Source of the DNA: JAHDNZ01 sp036721855
GTDB lineage: Bacteria; Bacillota; DTU065
Direction of reading: 5' to 3'
Assembly (NCBI GenBank): GCA_036721855.1
Contig: DAIMKF010000026.1
Location: 1-26,208, forward strand
Length of the DNA stretch: 26,208 bases
Below are positions 7,945-16,147 of the stretch, in pieces. A program made the translations under genes and the position numbers. The number at the start of each line of letters is the position of its first letter. The stretch's first letter is position 1. The notes below the pieces were generated by a model. That model saw nothing but the letters and a program-made list of their open reading frames with translations. It searched no databases and was not told the origin of the DNA.

Positions 7945-8273
7945 AACTTATTATTGCTGTGGTCCAGGATCAAGATGTCCCTTTGCTTTTAGATAAGCTG
8001 ATGGATGAAAAGGTTAGGGCTACCAAATTAGCTAGTACAGGTGGATTTTTAAGACAAGGCAATACCACATTGCTAATTGGTGTAAGTGAAAATATGGTTG
8101 AAAACGTGATTGATATTATTAGGATTACCTGTTCAGCGAAAGAACAAATGATCACACCTTTGGTTAGCGACCTTAGCCGTAGTGTACCAGATTTTCTCCC
8201 TCAGCCTGTACAGATTAAAGTTGGCGGAGCCACAATATTTGTTGTCGATGTCGATCGTTTTGAGAAGGTCTAA
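7941..8273 (+). CDS. darA: Cyclic di-AMP receptor, PII-like (DarA/PstA/YaaQ)
   Basis: A 110-residue PII-like protein (DUF970) that binds c-di-AMP as a trimer; the downstream target is not known. The stretch TKLASTGGFLRQGNTTLLIG matches the conserved ligand region of the family. The chosen ATG at 7941 has AAGGAGG at 7925-7931, overlaps the tmk stop and gives the family length. A frame-open codon 21 bases upstream would add residues inside tmk and is not supported. The yaaR gene follows after 2 bases. Confidence 0.93.
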   Translation: MKLIIAVVQDQDVPLLLDKLMDEKVRATKLASTGGFLRQGNTTLLIGVSENMVENVIDIIRITCSAKEQMITPLVSDLSRSVPDFLPQPVQIKVGGATIFVVDVDRFEKV

Positions 8274-8275
8274 AG

Positions 8276-8728
8276 ATGAGCGTCAAGATTAAACGTAGTG
8301 ATGAATCAATCCGAGGTCAAGAATTAAAAACTACTAAGCATCAAAAGGTTTTAAACACGGAAAAAAACTTCATGGAAATGCTAAAACAAGAGGCCAAAAA
8401 CAGCAATCGTGATCAGTTGCAAAAACTGCTTAAAGAAGTAGATGAGCTAGGAGGTCGTTTAGGGGAAGATCTTTCTTTACAGACCTTAAAAGCCTATCGT
8501 GATTGCATTAGAAGATTTGTCTATTTAGCTTTAAGAGGATCTTATGAAATCAAGGATGAAGTAGGTATTGATATCTTTGGCTCTGCTAGATCATATAAAA
8601 TAGTTAAGAAGGTTGATGAGTCTCTGGAAGAATTAACCCAGATAATGTTAAAAAGACATGCAGCTCAAATAGATATTGTAGCTCGGGTTAGTGAAATAAG
8701 GGGACTTTTGATTGATTTAACAGGGTGA
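8276..8728 (+). CDS. yaaR: YaaR family protein (DUF327)
   Basis: A 150-residue mainly helical protein of the DUF327/YaaR family, function unknown. The C-terminal half (LKAYRDCIRRFVYLALRGSY and the later KLVDE-like helix) matches the conserved part as I remember it, and the N-terminus is variable and lysine-rich. Context is decisive: it sits between darA and holB exactly as in Bacillus and many Clostridia. The start lies 2 bases behind the darA stop; AGAAGGTC at 8263-8270 is a weak ribosome site, so translation is probably coupled to darA. Confidence 0.85.
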   Translation: MSVKIKRSDESIRGQELKTTKHQKVLNTEKNFMEMLKQEAKNSNRDQLQKLLKEVDELGGRLGEDLSLQTLKAYRDCIRRFVYLALRGSYEIKDEVGIDIFGSARSYKIVKKVDESLEELTQIMLKRHAAQIDIVARVSEIRGLLIDLTG

Positions 8729-8747
8729 GGCTGCCAAGCAGCCTCAC
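8725..8747 (+). terminator. Hairpin over the yaaR stop codon, possible weak terminator
   Basis: GTGAGGCTGC (8725-8734) and GCAGCCTCAC (8738-8747) form a perfect 10-bp stem with a three-base loop. The left arm includes the yaaR stop codon. Only TTGTCTT follows, so the U-tract is poor. It may attenuate transcription into holB or protect the mRNA end. Confidence 0.45.
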
Positions 8748-8777
8748 TTGTCTTACTACAATTAAGAGGGGATAAAA

Positions 8778-9713
8778 TTGTTTGAAAGAGTAATTGGACA
8801 AGCTAAAGCCAAGCGAATACTTTCCAGAGCTCTATCCAAAGGATGCCTTAGTCATGCCTACCTCTTTCAGGGGCCAACCGGTGTAGGAAAGACAACTATG
8901 GCTCAAGAACTGGCTATGGTATTAAATTGCCAATTTAAAACCGGTTGTGGAGAATGCAACAATTGCTATAGAATCAAACAAGGCCTCTTTCCTGATGTGC
9001 ATTTATTGACTCCTGAGGGGCCAAGCATTAAAATCGATGAAATTCGTGCTTTAACCAATTTTATTGCTATGAGCAGTTATGAGGGCAGAGTAAAAGTAGG
9101 TATTGTATGTAGAGCTGAAAAAATGCGTGATGAAGCAGCTAACTGTTTGCTTAAGACCCTGGAAGAACCTCCAGAAAACTCTTTGTTAATCTTAACTACA
9201 GAAAACCAGTATGCAGTTTTGCCTACTATTCGTTCCAGAACTCAAAAGGTTGATTTTCAGCGTTTAAGCACAGAAGAGATCACAGGTTTTCTCAGAAATA
9301 AAGGTGTAGACCCGCTAGAGGCAGTAAAACTGGCCGAGTATTCAGGCGGTTCTCTTGGTAAAGCACTAAGCTTACAAGAATCGTCCAAGATGCAGGAACT
9401 CTTTCAAAAAGCCAGTCAGGTTTTAGAAGGTCTCACCGGCTTAAAACCATACGAAATGATAGCTTTAAGCTCGGCTATTGGCAAAGATAGAATGCAAACC
9501 TTAAGTTTTCTAGATCTTTTAGGCGATGCTTTGAAAGCCAGAGGTATGAAGCAGGATTTTAGCATGGTCTTCGGGAAACAATACTCCATAACCCAAATCG
9601 CAGCTATTTTAAAAAGTCTCGAGGAATTTAAACTATATATCGAAGGCTATGGGAATGCACAGCTGGCGCTTGAGGGTTTGTTTATTCGAATTTGTCGTTT
9701 AAGTGAGGTTTAA
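8778..9713 (+). CDS. holB: DNA polymerase III, delta' subunit
   Basis: Clamp-loader subunit delta' that helps load the beta clamp onto primed DNA. AAA+ motifs are clear: the P-loop GPTGVGKTT (residues 32-40), a four-cysteine zinc module (CQFKTGCGECNNC) after it, a LKTLEEPP stretch and the sensor region IRSRTQ. At 311 residues it is typical for the shorter Clostridia forms. The start is TTG at 8778, preceded by AAGAGGGG (8764-8771); no ATG or GTG is better placed. It follows yaaR after 49 bases and precedes ricT by 4, as in the Bacillus order. Confidence 0.93.
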   Translation: MFERVIGQAKAKRILSRALSKGCLSHAYLFQGPTGVGKTTMAQELAMVLNCQFKTGCGECNNCYRIKQGLFPDVHLLTPEGPSIKIDEIRALTNFIAMSSYEGRVKVGIVCRAEKMRDEAANCLLKTLEEPPENSLLILTTENQYAVLPTIRSRTQKVDFQRLSTEEITGFLRNKGVDPLEAVKLAEYSGGSLGKALSLQESSKMQELFQKASQVLEGLTGLKPYEMIALSSAIGKDRMQTLSFLDLLGDALKARGMKQDFSMVFGKQYSITQIAAILKSLEEFKLYIEGYGNAQLALEGLFIRICRLSEV

Positions 9714-9717
9714 ATAA

Positions 9718-10569
9718 ATGGTAAAAGTTGTGGGTGTAAGGTTTAAAGAAGCCGGTAAAATATATTATTTTGGCCCAGGTGAGTTGGAGATCAGCCAAGG
9801 TGATGCCGTGATTGTGGAAACGGCTCGAGGAGTAGAATATGGGGATGTTGTTATTGGCCTTAAAGAAGTAGAGGACAATGATATTATTCAACCCCTAAAA
9901 GAGGTTATTCGCAAAGCAGGAGATGAAGATAAGGTTATTTTGGCCGAGAACAAGCAAAAGGAAAAAGAAGCTTTTGAGATTGGTCTTGAAAAAATTGTTA
10001 AACATAAACTGCCGATGAAACTTATTGATGTCGAGTACACTTTTGATCGCAAGAAAGTTATCTTTTACTACACTGCACCAGGTAGAGTAGATTTTAGAGA
10101 GTTAGTGAAAGATCTGGCAGCTGTTTTTCGTACTAGGATCGAGCTAAGGCAGATTGGGGTACGCGATGAAGCTAAAATGATTGGTGGCTTGGGTCCATGT
10201 GGAAGAGGACTTTGTTGTGCTACTTTCTTAGGTGATTTTGCACCGGTTTCGATTAAAATGGCTAAGAAACAAAGTCTATCTTTAAACCCCAGTAAAATCT
10301 CAGGTGTCTGTGGTAGATTGATGTGTTGTTTGAGATATGAATATGAGGTGTATGAAGAAGGATGCTTGGATCTTCCTGACATGAGCGCTATTTTACGCAT
10401 AGCCGAGACGGATCTTGATGAGGATGAAGAGATTGTTTTAGATGACGATGAGTGGGCTGATGATAATAACGATATTCAACCCAAGGAATCACCAAGAACT
10501 AAAGGAAATAGAAGACAGGCCAACAAACGTAAAAAAACACCTAAAACAAGCTCAGATGAAGGCAAATAA
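9718..10569 (+). CDS. ricT: PSP1-domain protein RicT/YaaT
   Basis: PSP1 C-terminal-domain protein. In Bacillus RicT (YaaT) forms a complex with RicA and RicF that carries Fe-S clusters and acts in mRNA maturation by RNase Y, biofilm formation, competence and sporulation. The cysteine-rich core is visible: GPCGRGLCCATFLGDF followed by SGVCGRLMCCLRYEYEVY. The tail after residue 220 is acidic, then strongly basic, and is probably disordered. It is 283 residues against about 275 in Bacillus. It begins 4 bases behind holB; GAGG near 9706 is a modest ribosome site. The Bacillus neighbour yabA is missing before rsmI. Confidence 0.93.
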   Translation: MVKVVGVRFKEAGKIYYFGPGELEISQGDAVIVETARGVEYGDVVIGLKEVEDNDIIQPLKEVIRKAGDEDKVILAENKQKEKEAFEIGLEKIVKHKLPMKLIDVEYTFDRKKVIFYYTAPGRVDFRELVKDLAAVFRTRIELRQIGVRDEAKMIGGLGPCGRGLCCATFLGDFAPVSIKMAKKQSLSLNPSKISGVCGRLMCCLRYEYEVYEEGCLDLPDMSAILRIAETDLDEDEEIVLDDDEWADDNNDIQPKESPRTKGNRRQANKRKKTPKTSSDEGK

Positions 10570-10595
10570 TCTATGCCAATCAGGTGGTGTGGGTA

Positions 10596-11444
10596 GTGTA
10601 CTTTCCCCAGATTGATGAAAAAATAGAGCTAAATACACTTTATATAGTGGCAACTCCCATTGGCAATTTAAATGATATTACTTTAAGAGCCCTTTATATA
10701 CTAGCAAATGTCGATCTGATTGCTTGTGAAGATACAAGAAGAACTGCTTTGTTGTTAAAACATTTTGGCCTAGAAAAACCATTAATTAGTTTTCACAGTC
10801 ATAGTAGTCCCAAAAAGTTTGAAGAGATTAAAGAGCGTTTAAAAACAGAGACTGTCGCTCTAGTTAGTGATGCGGGCACGCCTTGTATCTCAGATCCAGG
10901 GGCTAAGCTGGCAGCATATCTTCTGGAAGAGGGATTTGCACTGCGTCCGATTCCTGGACCAGCGGCAGTAATTACCGCCTTAAGTGCTTCGGGATTAGAT
11001 ACTAGGGAGTTTACATTTCGGGGATTTTTAGGGAAAAAAGGACTTTTAGGGAAAGTTAAAGAGATATTAAAGTGTAAGGAGATTCAGGTTGTCTACGAGT
11101 CACCGCAAAGGCTTTTAGATCTGCTTGCTATCATTAAAACACTAGCCCCAAACAGGCAGTTAGTTGTGGGTAGAGAGATAACTAAACTCTATGAAGAGTT
11201 TTTTAGGGGTAGTGCCACTGGATGTTATGAATATTTTCAGACCAAAGAAATAAAAGGTGAATTAACACTTATTATTGCAGGCAATGATAATAAAAATGAG
11301 TATCAGGAAGCAGAGATTGGGCTAGACCTTAAAAAGGCTCTTAACGAAGGTAAGAGCTTGCGTGAGGCGACAAAAGAATTATCTTTAAAATATGGTGTGG
11401 CTAAGAACCTCATTTATGATATGGGCCTAAAACTAAAACCTTAA
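10596..11444 (+). CDS. rsmI: 16S rRNA (cytidine(1402)-2'-O)-methyltransferase
   Basis: Methylates the 2'-O of C1402 in 16S rRNA with SAM. Motifs of the tetrapyrrole-methylase fold are present: VATPIGNLNDITLRAL near the N-terminus, CEDTRRT, LVSDAGTPCISDPG and IPGPAAVITALSASGL. About 282 residues, normal length. The chosen start is GTG 10596 because AGGTGG (10582-10587) lies 8 bases before it; the GTG at 10584 would fall inside that site. No in-frame ATG exists nearby. It follows ricT after a short gap and ends just before the metG T-box promoter. Confidence 0.93.
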   Translation: MYFPQIDEKIELNTLYIVATPIGNLNDITLRALYILANVDLIACEDTRRTALLLKHFGLEKPLISFHSHSSPKKFEEIKERLKTETVALVSDAGTPCISDPGAKLAAYLLEEGFALRPIPGPAAVITALSASGLDTREFTFRGFLGKKGLLGKVKEILKCKEIQVVYESPQRLLDLLAIIKTLAPNRQLVVGREITKLYEEFFRGSATGCYEYFQTKEIKGELTLIIAGNDNKNEYQEAEIGLDLKKALNEGKSLREATKELSLKYGVAKNLIYDMGLKLKP

Positions 11445-11451
11445 AAAAACC

Positions 11452-11480
11452 TTGACGAAAACCGTTACAGGTGGTATGTT
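11452..11480 (+). promoter_or_regulatory. Sigma-A promoter of the metG T-box leader
   Basis: TTGACG (11452-11457), a 17-base spacer and TATGTT (11475-11480) give a good promoter directly behind rsmI. Transcription would start near 11487, just where the conserved T-box leader begins. Confidence 0.75.
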
Positions 11481-11486
11481 TCTTTA

Positions 11487-11752
11487 TAAGAAAGGCTATG
11501 AAAAAGAAGAGTAGGCAAGGCGGATTTTATTTAGAGAGCCGGATTTAGGTGAAAGCCGGTAAGATCCTAACTGCTGAACATGGCTTTGGAGCCGGAGGCT
11601 GAAGAAAAAGTAAGCTATCTCGGGGGTGCCCGTTAACGCACTAGGGTATAAATTTGTACCTGACAACGAGAGTTCGCTAACAGATACCAGCGAAAAGTAG
11701 GGTGGTAACACGGGTATTTACTCGTCCCTTTTTGGGGGCGAGTTTTATTTTT
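11487..11752 (+). promoter_or_regulatory. T-box riboswitch, methionine-specific
   Basis: A tRNA-sensing leader that lets transcription proceed into metG when uncharged tRNA-Met is abundant. Stem I includes GAGAGCCGG and GGTGAAAGCCGG, typical distal elements. The specifier loop reads GAACATGGC, with ATG (11580-11582) as the Met specifier codon. The T-box sequence AGGGTGGTAACACGGG is at 11699-11714, and the competing terminator follows at 11720-11752. The specifier agrees with the gene downstream. Confidence 0.95.
11720..11752 (+). terminator. T-box-controlled terminator before metG
   Basis: ACTCG(T)CCC (11720-11728) pairs with GGGGCGAGT (11735-11743), followed by TTTTATTTTT. Its left arm can alternatively pair with the T-box sequence to form the antiterminator. 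Confidence 0.9.
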
Positions 11753-11776
11753 AGTAAGAAAGAGGAGGTTAAACCT

Positions 11777-13666
11777 ATGGAAACTTTCGTTAAGAACACT
11801 TATTACATTACAACCCCAATCTATTATCCTAGTGATAAGCTGCATATCGGGCATGCTTATACCACAACAGCAGCTGATGCTTTGGCTAGATTTAATCGTT
11901 TGAGAGGTAAGGAAGTTTTCTTTTTAACAGGCTCCGACGAACACGGACAAAAGATACAACGGATTGCCGAAGAAAAAGGACTTTCCCCTAAAGCTTATGT
12001 TGATCAGATTGTAGAAACTTTCCAGGCTCTCTGGCAGCGTCTTAATATTAGTTATGACGGTTTTATTCGCACTACCGACAAAGATCATGAAAAGCTAGTG
12101 CAAAAGATCTTTACACTTCTTTACGAAAAAGGCGATATCTATAAAAGTTCTTATAAAGGCCTTTATTGCACACCTTGTGAAGCTTTCTGGCTCGAAAGAC
12201 AAATTGCAGAAAGGAAATGCCCTGATTGTGGTCGGCCGGTAGAAGAAGTAGAAGAAGAGAGTTACTTTTTCCGTCTTGCCAACTACAGTGATAGGTTACT
12301 TGAATACTATAAAACACATCCTGATTTTATCCAACCAGAGGCAAGCCTCCATGAGATGGAAAGTTTTATTAAAAGTGGTCTGGAAGATCTTTGCGTTTCC
12401 AGGACCGCTGTCTCCTGGGGTATACCAGTGCCTTTTGATGAAAAACATTCGATCTATGTCTGGTTTGATGCCGTCATCAACTACCTGTCGGCTTTAGGTT
12501 ATCTAACTCCACAAGATAACCTATATCAAAGTTTTTGGCCTGCCGATCTCCATTTAGTGGGCAAAGAAATCATGAGATTTCATACCATTATCTGGCCGGC
12601 AATCCTAATGGCTCTAGATATTCCTTTGCCCAAGACAGTCTTTGGCCATGGCTGGTTAGTTATTGAAGGTGAAAAGATGTCCAAATCCAAAGGTAATGTG
12701 GTTGACCCAAATCTGTTAATTGATGAGTTTGGGGCTGATGCTATCCGCTATTTTCTTCTGCGTGATATAACCTTTGGCTCAGACGGTAACTTTTCCAGAG
12801 ACGCTCTAATTCGGCGTATCAATGCTGATCTTGCCAATGATCTTGGTAATCTGCTTCACCGGACAAGTTCAATGTATGCCAAATACTTCCCCGATGAGAT
12901 TCCTACATTGGCCAGAGAATCGACAGAGGAAAAAGAATTAGCTGACTTTGCCGCTCAAGTTGTTACCGAATTTGAAACAGCCATAGAGGCCCTAGAGCCC
13001 CATGTTGCTCTGGAAAAACTGTGGACACTTATTCGTAGAGCTAATAAATATCTCGATACCACTGCTCCCTGGAGCTTAGCCAAAAACAAGGATTATCCAA
13101 GGCTTGCCCGGGTTTTGTATAGTGTAGGGGAAGTTTTAAGAATAGTTTCCATACCTCTAAGTGCGATTATCCCGACTTCGGCAGCTAAGATTAGGGCCCA
13201 GTTAGGTTTAGACAAAGACTGTAACTGGCAGGAGGCAAAGATCTGGAACGGTTGGGAAGAAGATAAAAAGATCATAAAAGCCGAACCATTATTTCCACGA
13301 ATTGAGGATGTAAAAGAAGTTGAAGAAGAAGAACAAAAAGAAGAAGAGATAGAATTTGCCGACTTTTTGAAAGTCCATCTTAAAATAGCGACTGTTCTTA
13401 CCGCTGAAAGAGTTAAGGGTTCAGATAAACTGCTACGCCTTGAAGTCGATCTGGGAAATGAAAAACGCCAGATTGTAGCCGGTATCGGCAAGGCCTATGA
13501 GCCGGATAGCTTAATTGGGATGCAGCTAGCCGTGGTTACTAATCTTAAACCCAGAAAAATAATGGGCCTTGAATCTCAGGCTATGATTTTGGCGGCAGAA
13601 GATGCAGGTGTTCTGGCGGTTCTAAATCCTGAAAAGCCGGTCAAGGCAGGCTCAATTGTAGGATGA
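11777..13666 (+). CDS. metG: Methionyl-tRNA synthetase
   Basis: Charges tRNA-Met with methionine. The class I signatures are HIGH (residues 23-26) and KMSKS (300-304). A zinc knuckle lies between them (CTPCEAFW ... CPDCG). The C-terminal 105 residues form the Trbp111-like tRNA-binding domain (FADFLKVHLKIATV), joined through a glutamate-rich linker. It is 629 residues from the ATG at 11777, which has AGGAGG at 11762-11767. An open frame reaching back to 11702 lies within the T-box leader and is not translated. It is regulated by the T-box and overlaps tatD by 4 bases, so the two are coupled. Confidence 0.97.
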   Translation: METFVKNTYYITTPIYYPSDKLHIGHAYTTTAADALARFNRLRGKEVFFLTGSDEHGQKIQRIAEEKGLSPKAYVDQIVETFQALWQRLNISYDGFIRTTDKDHEKLVQKIFTLLYEKGDIYKSSYKGLYCTPCEAFWLERQIAERKCPDCGRPVEEVEEESYFFRLANYSDRLLEYYKTHPDFIQPEASLHEMESFIKSGLEDLCVSRTAVSWGIPVPFDEKHSIYVWFDAVINYLSALGYLTPQDNLYQSFWPADLHLVGKEIMRFHTIIWPAILMALDIPLPKTVFGHGWLVIEGEKMSKSKGNVVDPNLLIDEFGADAIRYFLLRDITFGSDGNFSRDALIRRINADLANDLGNLLHRTSSMYAKYFPDEIPTLARESTEEKELADFAAQVVTEFETAIEALEPHVALEKLWTLIRRANKYLDTTAPWSLAKNKDYPRLARVLYSVGEVLRIVSIPLSAIIPTSAAKIRAQLGLDKDCNWQEAKIWNGWEEDKKIIKAEPLFPRIEDVKEVEEEEQKEEEIEFADFLKVHLKIATVLTAERVKGSDKLLRLEVDLGNEKRQIVAGIGKAYEPDSLIGMQLAVVTNLKPRKIMGLESQAMILAAEDAGVLAVLNPEKPVKAGSIVG

Positions 13667-14457
13667 ACCCCTTGATTTACTCGGAGCATAAGAGCTGTAT
13701 TATTGACAGCCACTGTCATTTAGAGGATAAGGCCTATGATTATGATCGGGACGAGGTCTACAAAAGAGCTCTTAAAAACAATGTTGGTATCATGATACTA
13801 GCTGGATCAGATATAAAAACTTCAGCTAAAATTGCCACTCTTACCGCTAAATATGAGGGTGTATTCGGTGTGGTTGGTGTGCATCCCCATGAAGCAGGTA
13901 AAACTGCCAAGAACTATCTTTACGAGCTGGAAAACCTCCTTTTGGAACCTAAAATTTTGGGTATTGGGGAGATTGGTCTTGACTACTACTACGAAAATTC
14001 ACCAAAAGAGATCCAAAAGCGAATTTTTTTAGAACAACTGGATCTGGCAGCTAAATTAGAGAAGCCTTTTGTCATTCACAGTCGTGAGGCCAGTTTTGAT
14101 ACTTTAGAGATAGTAAAGAAAAAGGGTTATCATAACGGCCTTTTCCACTGTTATTCTTATAGCTTAGAAACTCTAGATGAGGTTATTTCGCTGGGGTATC
14201 ATATCTCTTTAGGGGGAGCAGTTACTTTTAAAAATGCTAAAAAGCCGGTTGCAGTAGCGGCTAAAATTCCTTTAGAAAGACTGCTTTTAGAGACAGATGC
14301 TCCCTATTTAACACCGGTTCCTTTCAGAGGCCAAAGAAATGAACCTAGCTATGTGGTAGAAGTAGCAAAAAAGATTGCTTCCATTAAGGGTCTTACTACC
14401 GAAGAAGTAGCTAAAACTACTTATACTAATACCCTGAGGTTTTATCAGCTAAGCTAG
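13663..14457 (+). CDS. tatD: TatD family metal-dependent DNase
   Basis: TatD-type TIM-barrel hydrolase, 264 residues, with 3'-5' exonuclease activity in characterised members. The metal ligands are clear: DSHCHL near the N-terminus, GVHPHEA, GEIGLDYYY, VIHSREA, the FHCYS motif and LLLETDAPYLTPVPFRG. All are intact. The start overlaps the metG stop (ATGA), so it is co-transcribed under the T-box, as in Bacillus (metS-yabD). A terminator follows. The first 15 residues before the barrel are a little longer than in most homologues. Confidence 0.94.
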   Translation: MNPLIYSEHKSCIIDSHCHLEDKAYDYDRDEVYKRALKNNVGIMILAGSDIKTSAKIATLTAKYEGVFGVVGVHPHEAGKTAKNYLYELENLLLEPKILGIGEIGLDYYYENSPKEIQKRIFLEQLDLAAKLEKPFVIHSREASFDTLEIVKKKGYHNGLFHCYSYSLETLDEVISLGYHISLGGAVTFKNAKKPVAVAAKIPLERLLLETDAPYLTPVPFRGQRNEPSYVVEVAKKIASIKGLTTEEVAKTTYTNTLRFYQLS

Positions 14458-14494
14458 TTAATCTTAGTCACCGTTTTTTTAACCGGTCATCTCA

Positions 14495-14537
14495 AACAAA
14501 AAAGAGGAGAAGGCAAAAAGCCTCTCCCTTTTTTGTT
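14495..14537 (+). terminator. Rho-independent terminator after tatD
   Basis: AACAAAAAAG plus GGAGA and GGC pair with GCCTCTCCC plus TTTTTTGTT around the loop AAAAA, with two small bulges in the left arm. The T-run makes it a standard terminator of metG-tatD. Confidence 0.85.
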
Positions 14538-14544
14538 AGTAAAA

Positions 14545-14574
14545 GCATAAAGAGAAGCTAATTAACGCATCCTG
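14545..14574 (+). promoter_or_regulatory. Possible sigma-G-type promoter before ku
   Basis: GCATA (14545-14549) fits the -35 consensus GHATR of sigma-G. After 18 bases comes CATCCTG (14568-14574), matching the -10 consensus CATWHTA at 5 of 7 positions. The spacing is right and no better sigma-A promoter is visible between the terminator and ku. Bacillus ku and ligD are known sigma-G genes. The -10 is imperfect, so this is only a candidate. Confidence 0.3.
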
Positions 14575-14598
14575 CCAATAGAAGGGTGTGAAATACTT

Positions 14599-15390
14599 AT
14601 GAGATCCATATGGCAGGGTTTATTATCCTTTAGTCTGATTAACATACCGGTTAAATTATTTAAAGCCACCGAAGATCAAGACTTCCACTTCAGTCTACTG
14701 CATAATGTCTGTCACAATCCTTTGAAATACCAGCGCTATTGTCCTTATTGTGAACAAGTAGTTGAGCTAGAGCAAACTGTGCGTGGTTATGAATATGAAA
14801 AAGAAAGATATGTGATTTTAAGTGAAAAGGAACTGGAAGCAGCAGCCTCACCAAAGACCAAAACCATTGAAATACTTGCTTTTTTAGCCCAAGATGCAGT
14901 GGATACGATTTTTTATGAAAACGCTTATTATTTACAACCGGGAACCGGCGGAGAAAAAGCTTATCGGCTTTTAGGTACGGCTCTCAACCGACAAAAAAAA
15001 GCCGCCTTATGTCGCATTGTTCTTCGCACAACTCCGAAACTTTGCCTGGTTGAAGTGGGAGATAGTGTTCTGTCTTTAAGTACCATTCGCTATGCAAGTG
15101 AAATTCGTTCCTCAAAAACTTTGGGTCAGATACCAACTTATGAGGTAAACCAAGCCGAGCTTGAACTGGCAGAACTGTTAATTACCAAACTGACTAAACC
15201 ATTTATTCCCGAACAATATCCCAATACATATCGTCAAGCAATAAGTGAACTGGTTGAGAAGAAGCTTTCCGGGCAAGAGGTCCATATTGTCCAAAAAACT
15301 CCTGAACCTCAAGTGGCTAATATTCTTGAAGCTTTGCAGGCTAGTTTGGAGAAGGTGGAAAGAGATGGACTACCGGCCTATGTTCGCTGA
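14599..15390 (+). CDS. ku: Bacterial Ku protein (NHEJ)
   Basis: Homodimeric ring that binds double-strand DNA ends and recruits the ligase and polymerase of bacterial non-homologous end joining. The N-terminus MRSIWQGLLSFSLINIPVKL and the cysteine-rich CHNPLKYQRYCPYC segment are diagnostic, and the Ku beta-barrel core follows. At 263 residues it is a short form: the basic C-terminal tail of many actinobacterial Ku proteins is missing. GAAGGGTGTG (14581-14590) precedes the ATG. It is the first gene of a three-gene repair operon, and its 3' end overlaps the ligase start by 26 bases. Confidence 0.95.
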   Translation: MRSIWQGLLSFSLINIPVKLFKATEDQDFHFSLLHNVCHNPLKYQRYCPYCEQVVELEQTVRGYEYEKERYVILSEKELEAAASPKTKTIEILAFLAQDAVDTIFYENAYYLQPGTGGEKAYRLLGTALNRQKKAALCRIVLRTTPKLCLVEVGDSVLSLSTIRYASEIRSSKTLGQIPTYEVNQAELELAELLITKLTKPFIPEQYPNTYRQAISELVEKKLSGQEVHIVQKTPEPQVANILEALQASLEKVERDGLPAYVR

Positions 15391-16147
15391 AACCGCACCC
15401 AAACCTTTTGACTCTTTAGCCTTTATCTTTGAACCAAAATGGGATGGATATAGAGCTCTTTTTTATACACAAGAAAAAAGACTTATTAGTCGTACAGGCA
15501 AAAGCCTTAGCGGTTTTTTCCCTCATCTAAAAACTGTAGAGTTAAAAAATGCAGTTATAGATGGTGAATTAGTTTGTTTACATGCCGGTCGTCCCAGTTT
15601 TAGCAGCTTGAAACAAAACCCTCAAAGCGCAGTTTTAATGGCCTTTGATCTGCTTTTCTTAGAAGGGGAGGATATTTGTTACAAACCCCTGGAAATACGT
15701 AGAAAAACACTGGAAGAGCTGGTCTTTGGTCAAAGTTTGATTGGCTTTTCACCAAGCTATGGAGAGGGAATAAAACTTTTTGAGGCTCTGAGTAAAGCTG
15801 GCTGGGAAGGAGTAATGGCCAAACGCAAGGGTTCTATCTACAGACCGGGCAAAAGAAGTCAGGATTGGCTTAAAGTTGTGGTCTATAAACAAATTGAGGC
15901 TGTGATTATGGATTTTTGGCCTCAAAAAGGCAGTGCGCTTTTAGGTCTCTATCAAGGGGACGACTTAAAGCCTATTGGTCAGGTATTTTTAGGCTCTAAG
16001 GTAAATGCAGCTAAAATTTTACAAGTTGTGGAAATTCGTTTTCGCGAATTTACCGGTCAGGCCTTACGCCACCCCACAGTAGTTCGCTTTAGAGATGATA
16101 AAACCCCTAAGGAGTGTACTTATGACCAGCTTCTATCAGCTTTCTAA
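15365..16147 (+). CDS. ligD: Stand-alone LigD-type ATP-dependent DNA ligase
   Basis: Seals breaks after end joining. The nucleotidyltransferase motif I is EPKWDGYRA with the AMP-accepting Lys25; VIDGELV (motif III) and EGVMAKR (motif IV), then DWLKVV (motif V), follow in order, with a C-terminal OB-fold. About 260 residues: only the ligase module, with no fused polymerase or phosphoesterase. The ATG at 15365 is chosen for GAAGGTGG (15351-15358) and because the protein then begins MDYRPMFAETAP, as in LigD ligase domains. The open frame farther upstream lies inside ku. It overlaps ku and the polymerase gene by 26 bases each. Confidence 0.92.
   Translation: MDYRPMFAETAPKPFDSLAFIFEPKWDGYRALFYTQEKRLISRTGKSLSGFFPHLKTVELKNAVIDGELVCLHAGRPSFSSLKQNPQSAVLMAFDLLFLEGEDICYKPLEIRRKTLEELVFGQSLIGFSPSYGEGIKLFEALSKAGWEGVMAKRKGSIYRPGKRSQDWLKVVVYKQIEAVIMDFWPQKGSALLGLYQGDDLKPIGQVFLGSKVNAAKILQVVEIRFREFTGQALRHPTVVRFRDDKTPKECTYDQLLSAF

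Noticed and set aside
11702..11776. N-terminal extension of metG by 25 codons
   Set aside because: It lies inside the T-box sequence and terminator; AGGAGG and homology place the start at 11777.
13093..13491. Minus-strand 132-codon open frame inside metG
   Set aside because: Serine-rich low-complexity shadow of the metG linker and tRNA-binding domain.
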